The translations under genes and the position numbers were made by a program. A DNA stretch of 11,213 nucleotides from Clostridiales bacterium (GTDB taxonomy: Bacteria; Bacillota; Clostridia; Oscillospirales; Oscillospiraceae), in assembly GCA_021203685.1 (NCBI GenBank), contig JAJQAS010000042.1, forward strand, positions 1-11,213, written 5' to 3'. Below the pieces are notes generated by a model that had not been told where the DNA came from, made no database searches, and saw only the letters and a program-made list of their open reading frames with translations. Below, in pieces: positions 7,672 through 11,213 of the stretch (positions are counted from its first letter, which is position 1; each line of letters begins with the position of its first letter).

Positions 7672-7677
7672 CAAACG
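7662..7677. promoter_or_regulatory. Inverted repeat overlapping the pepD -35, candidate operator
   Basis: CGTTTGT and ACAAACG form perfect 7-bp arms around a 2-nt centre, covering the whole -35 hexamer at 7666-7671. A protein bound here would block polymerase. The regulator family is not recognisable from the site. Confidence 0.45.
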
Positions 7678-7723
7678 ATTCTGTTCGATGCCAACGGAGC
7701 CTTGCGACAATCAAAAAATTTGC

Positions 7724-7752
7724 TTGATTTTTTGCATACAATCGTGTATAAT
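7724..7752 (+). promoter_or_regulatory. Strong plus-strand sigma-A promoter
   Basis: TTGATT (7724-7729), a 17-nt spacer and a perfect TATAAT (7747-7752) lie in AT-rich sequence divergent from the pepD promoter. There is no protein gene downstream on this strand. The only sensible product is the short structured RNA ending at the terminator near 7857. Confidence 0.8.
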
Positions 7753-7758
7753 AAAAAC

Positions 7759-7857
7759 GTGGAAACCCGGACGGTTGCCACAACTGATGCTAGCTCAGCA
7801 GTTTAGGAACTCTAAACCTGTGAGCCGTCTGCTGCAACCAGACGGCTCACTTATTTT
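7759..7857 (+). ncRNA. Candidate structured small RNA of about 100 nt
   Basis: This unit has a strong promoter with the -10 at 7747-7752 and ends in an intrinsic terminator at 7820-7857. It contains no ORF with a ribosome site. The 5' hairpin (7759-7781) pairs GTGG/CCAC, then AACC/GGTT around loop CGGAC. A second (7784-7798) pairs CTGA/TCAG. A third (7801-7817) pairs GTTTAG/CTAAAC around GAACT. AACTG (7782-7786) can instead pair with CAGTT (7799-7803), which would compete with the third hairpin and suggests a possible switch. I do not recognise it as tRNA, 6S, SRP, tmRNA or a known riboswitch. Because no gene follows the terminator on this strand, a free trans-acting RNA is more likely than a leader. 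Confidence 0.6.
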
Positions 7858-7859
7858 TT
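7820..7859 (+). terminator. Intrinsic terminator of the candidate small RNA
   Basis: A perfect 12-bp stem (GTGAGCCGTCTG at 7820-7831 with CAGACGGCTCAC at 7839-7850) has a 7-nt loop and is followed by TTATTTTTT. There is no T-run on the other side, so it works on the plus strand only. Confidence 0.9.
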
Positions 7860-7894
7860 GAATTAGCTACTGCTTTTGCTCAACCATATCCCAG

Positions 7895-7961
7895 AAACCC
7901 CTCCGCCACCGCCTAAAGGCGGCGGCCCTCCTCCCCTTTCAGGGGAGGCAAGAGGGGATAG
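7895..7961 (-). repeat. Structured intergenic repeat, copy B
   Basis: Read on the minus strand, its first 32 nt (7961 down to 7930) match copy A at 11003-11034 exactly, and both end in GGAGGGGTTT. It can fold as an outer CCCCTC/GAGGGG stem enclosing a constant hairpin (CCTCCCC/GGGGAGG around a short loop) and a variable GC-rich hairpin (CCGCC/GGCGG). No transposase or coding capacity is seen. It resembles REP- or MITE-like palindromic elements. Confidence 0.8.
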
Positions 7962-7962
7962 T

Positions 7963-8018
7963 ACTTGTCGTCTGTTGCCACTTTTGTTTGGCAGATGTGA
8001 GCCTGTCCGCAGACAAGT
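7963..8018. repeat. Inverted repeat ACTTGTC...GACAAGT with inner hairpin
   Basis: The 7-bp arms at 7963-7969 and 8012-8018 enclose a TGCCA/TGGCA hairpin (7977-7994). It abuts the structured repeat. It may be a folded RNA segment or the remnant of a mobile element; nothing shows its role. Confidence 0.3.
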
Positions 8019-8025
8019 CCTCTTT

Positions 8026-8060
8026 CTAGCAGCTAGCTACTAACCACTAGCCACTAAAAT
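8026..8060. repeat. Heptad tandem repeat (CTARNNN) x5
   Basis: Five units in exact 7-nt register: CTAGCAG, CTAGCTA, CTAACCA, CTAGCCA and CTAAAAT. Read on the minus strand every unit ends in TAG. It lies just beyond the rubredoxin terminator and is of the same type as the arrays at 6110 and 11076. Confidence 0.8.
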
Positions 8061-8093
8061 AATGCGGCTGATTCAAATGGATAACCCTATAAC

Positions 8094-8125
8094 AAAAAAA
8101 CGGGGCTGGCCATATGGCCAGCCCC
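8094..8125 (-). terminator. Strong intrinsic terminator of the rubrerythrin-rubredoxin operon
   Basis: A perfect 24-bp palindrome (8102-8125, arms GGGGCTGGCCAT / ATGGCCAGCCCC) is followed on the minus strand by G and seven T (8100-8094). It starts about 20 nt after the rubredoxin stop. Confidence 0.93.
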
Positions 8126-8145
8126 TTCGCTTATGCTTGATTCAA

Positions 8146-8298
8146 TTACTGAGCCTCGAAATTGTCCTTGTCCAGGCCGCAGACGGGGCAGCACCAATCC
8201 TCGGGCAGATCCTCCCAGGCGGTGCCGGGGGCGATGCCGTTGTCGGGATCGCCAACGGCGGGGTCGTATTCATAACCACAAAGGCAAACGTACTTCAT
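8146..8298 (-). CDS. Rubredoxin with shortened first cysteine motif
   Basis: A 50-residue iron electron carrier of typical rubredoxin length. The conserved core GDPDNGIAPGT (16-26), W28, EDLP (29-32) and CPVCG (37-41) is clear. The N-terminal metal motif reads VCLCGYEY, so C5 and C7 are spaced C-x-C instead of the usual C-x2-C. An extra cysteine (C36) precedes the second pair, giving WCCPVCG. ATG 8298 follows GGAGG by 8 nt. The gene lies 52 bp after reverse rubrerythrin and before a shared terminator, so the two are one operon. In clostridia rubredoxin passes electrons from NAD(P)H:rubredoxin oxidoreductase to reverse rubrerythrin for peroxide reduction; here that is inferred from context. 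Whether the altered site still binds one iron normally cannot be told from sequence. Confidence 0.92.
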   Translation of the reverse strand: MKYVCLCGYEYDPAVGDPDNGIAPGTAWEDLPEDWCCPVCGLDKDNFEAQ

Positions 8299-8350
8299 AA
8301 CAGGTTCCTCCTTCTGTCAGTTTATCGCAGGTGAATGCAGGTAAATGGAA

Positions 8351-8899
8351 TCAGCCGAAATACCGCTCCAGCAGACCGGCGAAAGCCTTGCCGTGGCGGG
8401 CCTCGTCCCGGGCCATCTCGTGGACGGTGTCGTGGATGGCGTCCAGACCCAGCTCCTTGGCCTTCTTGGCCAGCTCGGTCTTACCGGCGGTGGCGCCGTT
8501 CTCGGCCTCCACGCGGACGGTCAGATTCTCCTTGGTGGAAGCGGAGACCACTTCGCCCAGCAGCTCGGCGAACTTGGCGGCGTGCTCGGCCTCCTCATAG
8601 GCGGCCTTCTCCCAGTACAGGCCGATCTCAGGATAGCCCTCACGGTGAGCGGCGCGGGCCATGGCCAGATACATACCGACCTCGGTGCACTCGCCGTTGA
8701 AGTTCTCCCGCAGACCCTCCTTGATCTCTTCGGGAGCATCGGAAGCCACGCCGATGACGTGCTCGGCAGCCCAGGCCATCTCGCCTTCCATCTTGGTGAA
8801 CTTGGACGCGGGGGCTTTGCAGATGGGGCAGCGGAAGCCCTCGGGCAGCGCGTCTCCCTCGTAGACGTAGCCGCAGACCTGACATACAAACTTTGCCAT
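8351..8899 (-). CDS. rbr: Reverse rubrerythrin (peroxide reductase)
   Basis: A 182-residue cytosolic protein with the reversed domain order known from Clostridium acetobutylicum: a rubredoxin-like domain first (C6, C9, C24, C27), then a ferritin-like four-helix di-iron domain (about 40-182). Di-iron ligand candidates are E70/E73 (NGECTEVG), E103 and H106 (EEAEHA), and E166 and H169 (DEARHG). Such proteins reduce hydrogen peroxide, and sometimes oxygen, to water using electrons from rubredoxin, protecting strict anaerobes. The start at 8899 is preferred over an in-frame ATG at 8914, because GGAGG sits inside that longer version and 8 nt before 8899. It is first in an operon with rubredoxin and has its own sigma-A promoter, with a GAATAATTC palindrome just after the predicted transcription start. 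Confidence 0.93.
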   Translation of the reverse strand: MAKFVCQVCGYVYEGDALPEGFRCPICKAPASKFTKMEGEMAWAAEHVIGVASDAPEEIKEGLRENFNGECTEVGMYLAMARAAHREGYPEIGLYWEKAAYEEAEHAAKFAELLGEVVSASTKENLTVRVEAENGATAGKTELAKKAKELGLDAIHDTVHEMARDEARHGKAFAGLLERYFG

Positions 8900-8950
8900 A
8901 GTAATATCCTCCATTGTTAATTGGTGTCGCGCATCAGGCGGCGCAATTAA

Positions 8951-8959
8951 GAATTATTC
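8951..8959. promoter_or_regulatory. Short palindrome GAATAATTC, weak PerR-box candidate
   Basis: GAATAATTC lies a few bases after the predicted rubrerythrin transcription start. It shares the AAT-N-ATT core of PerR/Fur boxes, but the outer positions match poorly. PerR control of reverse rubrerythrin is established in Clostridium acetobutylicum; here it is only a suggestion. Confidence 0.25.
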
Positions 8960-8970
8960 CTGATAAGCGT

Positions 8971-8999
8971 ATTATAGCAGACCTTGTCCCATTTGTAAA
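8971..8999 (-). promoter_or_regulatory. Sigma-A promoter of the rubrerythrin-rubredoxin operon
   Basis: On the minus strand, TTTACA (8999-8994), 17 nt and a perfect TATAAT (8976-8971). The -35 begins 9 bp after the stop codon of the upstream amylase, with no terminator between. Transcription should start near 8964, leaving a leader of about 65 nt. Confidence 0.85.
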
Positions 9000-9007
9000 G
9001 CAAAATT

Positions 9008-10915
9008 TCAGGGGATTTTTTTGGTGATTTTGCCGATTTTTTCGCCCTCCGGGGCGCTCTCCAGCAAAATCCCCCCTCTGGGCGGCAGGGTCAGCCGCAA
9101 TTTGCCGTTCATGGCCAGGTAACGCTGGCCGGTGAACACGTCCACCGCCTGAACATGGCCCCAGGGCAGCTCCACGATGGTCCGGGTCCGGGCGTTGCTC
9201 ACCGCCACGGCCACGCTTTCCCCCGCCGCCCGGCGGACGAAGGACACCAGGCACTCCCCACAGGTGCCCCAGCGGATGTCTCCCTCCCGGAGGGGGCGGC
9301 TGGTCTTGCGGTAGTTGCCCAGTTTGGCGCAGTAGGCCACCAGGTCTTTGTCCTCCCGGCCCCAGGGGAAGGGCCGGCGGTTGAAGGGGTCCTCGAAGCC
9401 GGTCATGCCCGCCTCGTCCCCGTAAAACACCGTGGGCGCGCCGGGGAAGGCGAACAGCACCAACAGCCCCAGCTTCAACAGCTCCATGCCGCCCGCCCGC
9501 TCCCGGGGGGACATCTCGTAGCCAGCCCGCCAGTCCTTGCTCTGGTCGTGCCGCTCGCTGCCCACGCCCAGGTAGGTCAGGATGCGCAGGGTGTCGTGGG
9601 TGCCCAGGGCGTTCATGGCGGAGTAGAAGGCGGAGGGCGGGTAATTTTCCCGCAGGTCCTCCATGCTGTACTGGAACCCCGCCCCGTCGCCGTGGAGCAG
9701 GAAGTTCAACAGCGCCGTGCGGAAGGGGTAATTCATCAGGCCGTCCAGGTGGTAGCCCAACAGGTGGCGGCGGCGGACACCGTAGGCGATTTTGGTGGAG
9801 CCGTCCTCCCAGACCTCGCCAATGACGATGGCGTTGGGGTTTTCCTCCCGGGCCGCCTGATGGATGCCGTTGACGAAGTCGTCGGGCAGCTCATCCGCCA
9901 CGTCCAGCCGCCAGCCGTCGGCCCCCGCCCGGAGCCACCGCCGCACCACGGAGTTCTCCCCGGCGAAGATGAAGTCCCGGTAGCCCTGACAGTCCTCCCG
10001 GACCGCGGGCAGGGAGTAAATGCCCCACCAGCTCTCGTATTTATCCGGCCACTCCTTCCAGTCGAACCAGTCATAGTAAGGGGAGTCCTTGGACTGCACC
10101 GCCCCCGGCTCCGGGTAGAACCCGTCCCCGTTGAAGTACCGGGAGACATAGCCGGTGTGGTTGAACACGCCGTCCAGGACGATTTTGATGCCCCGCTTGT
10201 GGGCCTCGCCGCACAGGTGGGTGAAATCCTCGTTGGTGCCCAGCATGGGATCTACCCGGCTGTAGTCGGCGGTGCCGTAGCGGTGGTTTTCCGACGCCTC
10301 AAAGATGGGGCAGAAGTAGATGGTCTCCACCCCCAGTCCGGCCAGATAGTCCAGCTTGGCCTCCACGCCCTTCAGGTTGCCGCCGAAGAAATCCCGGTTG
10401 CAGATGTCCATGCCCCGCTCGGTCTTGCCGATGGGCTTGTAGAGGGGTTCTTCGTCCCAGCTCTGGTGGACGCTGCGGTTTCCCACCAGGCCAGCGGGGT
10501 CGGGGATCTCCGTGCGGAAGAACCGGTCGGGGAAGATTTGGTAACACATCCCCTTGCCGAACCAGTCCGGCACCCGATCCGCCCCGTCGTAGACGGTGAG
10601 CTGATAGGTGCGCAGCTGCTTCATCCGCCCATCCAGCCCCTCCAGCCGGAAGGTGTACCACACCAGCCCCACATAGTCCCCGGTGTCCAGGGTGCAGGTG
10701 AATTCGTCCCGGCCCAGGTCGGTGCCTGTCCAGGGCATGGGCAGCGTCACCATCCGGTTGTTGTCGAACTCGAAATAGGCGGTCAGGGTCGCACGGGAAA
10801 AGCCCTCTGCCCGGGCCGGGCGGAGGGTGAAGCGCACCTGGGTCCCCGCGGGGACCGCGCCGTAAGGCTCCTTACAGCGCAGGTCGCGGGAATCGTAAAT
10901 GGTCTGGTCGGGCAT
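9008..10915 (-). CDS. GH13 alpha-amylase family enzyme, neopullulanase/cyclomaltodextrinase type
   Basis: A 635-residue cytosolic enzyme without signal peptide. An N-terminal beta domain (about 1-115, CBM34-like) precedes the catalytic barrel, which opens with WFGKGMCYQIFPDRF. All GH13 signatures are present: DGVFNH (D248, N252, H253), GWRLDVADE (R336, nucleophile D338), GEVWE (acid/base E367) and GTHD (H440, D441), followed by FYGDEAG (497-503) and a C-terminal beta domain. The layout matches subfamily 20, which cleaves cyclodextrins, pullulan or maltooligosaccharides; the exact substrate is unknown. The ATG at 10915 was chosen over an upstream in-frame TTG at 10999, because similarity to the family begins near here and the extra residues look like untranslated leader. 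The ribosome site is weak (GGACTG). No sugar transporter gene is adjacent, and no terminator separates it from the rubrerythrin promoter. Confidence 0.92.
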   Translation of the reverse strand: MPDQTIYDSRDLRCKEPYGAVPAGTQVRFTLRPARAEGFSRATLTAYFEFDNNRMVTLPMPWTGTDLGRDEFTCTLDTGDYVGLVWYTFRLEGLDGRMKQLRTYQLTVYDGADRVPDWFGKGMCYQIFPDRFFRTEIPDPAGLVGNRSVHQSWDEEPLYKPIGKTERGMDICNRDFFGGNLKGVEAKLDYLAGLGVETIYFCPIFEASENHRYGTADYSRVDPMLGTNEDFTHLCGEAHKRGIKIVLDGVFNHTGYVSRYFNGDGFYPEPGAVQSKDSPYYDWFDWKEWPDKYESWWGIYSLPAVREDCQGYRDFIFAGENSVVRRWLRAGADGWRLDVADELPDDFVNGIHQAAREENPNAIVIGEVWEDGSTKIAYGVRRRHLLGYHLDGLMNYPFRTALLNFLLHGDGAGFQYSMEDLRENYPPSAFYSAMNALGTHDTLRILTYLGVGSERHDQSKDWRAGYEMSPRERAGGMELLKLGLLVLFAFPGAPTVFYGDEAGMTGFEDPFNRRPFPWGREDKDLVAYCAKLGNYRKTSRPLREGDIRWGTCGECLVSFVRRAAGESVAVAVSNARTRTIVELPWGHVQAVDVFTGQRYLAMNGKLRLTLPPRGGILLESAPEGEKIGKITKKIP

Positions 10916-10966
10916 AAAATCAGTCCGTTTCGTTTGAATTTTGGGCTTTTCTATGAAAAAACTTGT

Positions 10967-10981
10967 ACTGCGCCAGGCAGT
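10967..10981. promoter_or_regulatory. Small dyad ACTGC-N5-GCAGT upstream of the amylase
   Basis: A 5-5-5 inverted repeat sits 52 bp before the amylase ATG and is followed on the minus strand by ACAAGTTTTTT. It could be an operator or a weak terminator for the preceding gene. I could not find a convincing amylase promoter in 10916-11088. Confidence 0.3.
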
Positions 10982-11002
10982 TTTCTGGTTAAAGGTCAAG
11001 CT

Positions 11003-11065
11003 CTATCCCCTCTTGCCTCCCCTGAAAGGGGAGGTGGCGCGGCGCAAGCCGCGACGGAGGGGTTT
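11003..11065 (+). repeat. Structured intergenic repeat, copy A
   Basis: This is the inverted partner of the repeat at 7895-7961. The first 32 nt are identical, the variable arm differs (CGCGGC/GCCGCG around GCAA), and the shared GGAGGGGTTT end is kept. The fold with an outer stem and two inner hairpins is the same. It fills the gap between the penicillin-binding-protein-like stop and the amylase. Confidence 0.8.
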
Positions 11066-11075
11066 TGCATCATGG

Positions 11076-11089
11076 CTAATAGCTAAACT
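11076..11089. repeat. Heptad tandem repeat x2
   Basis: CTAATAG and CTAAACT lie in 7-nt register directly after the stop codon of the right-edge gene, the last base being shared with that stop. They read NNNTTAG on the coding strand, as in the arrays at 6110 and 8026. Confidence 0.55.
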
Positions 11090-11213
11090 CACTGCAACAG
11101 CTGGTTCTCCGCCTCCACCCGCTCCAGGGTGGCCTCATCGCTGAAATAATAGTTCATGATGGCGGCGGTGATGGCGGCAGTATCCGCGCCGGCGCTGGCC
11201 TTTTCCACCACGG
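11089..11213 (-). CDS. C-terminal 40 residues of a probable penicillin-binding protein (5' part outside window)
   Basis: The frame ends at TGA 11091-11089 and is open to the window edge. The visible end contains VVEKASAGADTAAI, TAAIMNYYFSDE and a charged tail ending ENQLLQ. A VVE-K-(small residues)-A-I-NYYF ending is typical of class B penicillin-binding proteins (PBP2/MrdA-like transpeptidases), where it closes the transpeptidase domain. No catalytic motif lies inside the window, so the assignment rests on this short tail alone. If right, the protein is a membrane-anchored peptidoglycan cross-linking enzyme. Confidence 0.45.
   Translation of the reverse strand, partial: VVEKASAGADTAAITAAIMNYYFSDEATLERVEAENQLLQ

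Noticed and set aside
7784..7820. tRNA-like stretch TAGCTCAG in the small RNA
   Set aside because: No acceptor stem, anticodon arm or T-arm can be formed around it.
8026..8060. Possible CRISPR array
   Set aside because: The units are contiguous 7-mers without spacers, and no cas genes are present.
8062..8334. 90-codon plus-strand ORF after the heptad array
   Set aside because: It runs through the terminator palindrome and antisense to rubredoxin.
8327..8346. Two tandem copies of GCAGGTRAAT between rubrerythrin and rubredoxin
   Set aside because: Only two 10-nt units; likely chance or a minor slippage product with no visible role.
8900..8914. Earlier ATG of rubrerythrin adding five residues
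   Set aside because: The GGAGG that serves the ATG at 8899 lies inside this extension; the standard N-terminus is MAKFVC.
10916..10999. N-terminal extension of the amylase from a TTG codon
   Set aside because: No ribosome site, AT-rich leader-like sequence, and family similarity begins after ATG 10915.
9155..11086. Plus-strand open frame opposite the amylase
   Set aside because: The minus-strand frame has every GH13 catalytic motif; this one has none.

Overview
The window looks like chromosomal DNA from a GC-rich, strictly anaerobic, gut-type Firmicute, most like the Oscillospiraceae/Ruminococcaceae group (Flavonifractor, Oscillibacter and relatives). This is inferred from gene content (reverse rubrerythrin with rubredoxin, a YfcC carrier, a very large secreted repeat protein), Gram-positive GGAGG ribosome binding sites and sigma-A type promoters. 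No rRNA or single-copy marker is present to fix the taxonomy. Every protein gene I can support is on the minus strand. The long plus-strand open frames are antisense shadows.

Layout from right to left, the direction of transcription. The last 40 codons of a probable penicillin-binding protein end at 11089. A short gap with a structured repeat and heptad repeats leads to a cytoplasmic GH13 neopullulanase/cyclomaltodextrinase-type enzyme (9008-10915). Directly after its stop codon a sigma-A promoter starts a peroxide-defence operon of reverse rubrerythrin (8351-8899) and a 50-residue rubredoxin (8146-8298), closed by a strong terminator at 8094-8125. The 7684-8145 interval has no protein gene. 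It holds heptad repeats, a second copy of the structured repeat, and a plus-strand unit with a strong promoter, several hairpins and an intrinsic terminator: a candidate small RNA of about 100 nt. Next come pepD (6132-7583), an M20C dipeptidase with a near-consensus promoter overlapping a palindrome, and a YfcC-family carrier (4597-6027), probably one operon for uptake and cleavage of small peptides or amidated amino acids. A terminator at 4490-4522 closes it.

The left third is the 5' part of a giant exported protein (4129 down past base 1). It has a signal peptide, a trefoil-like N-terminal region, an OB-fold, two tandem 157-residue repeats, chitobiase-C-terminal-like modules and the start of a CehA/McbA-type PHP metallohydrolase domain. 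It has its own extended -10 promoter, a leader of about 290 nt carrying a possible 14-codon upstream ORF, and a TGTAAA-N5-TGTAAA tandem site just after the predicted transcription start, resembling WalR/PhoP-class response-regulator sites.

The features most worth following up are the candidate small RNA, the 7-bp-period repeats that follow several stop codons, the paired structured repeats whose variable arm keeps its folding, the tandem operator and upstream ORF in the leader, and the rubredoxin whose first cysteine pair is CxC rather than CxxC.
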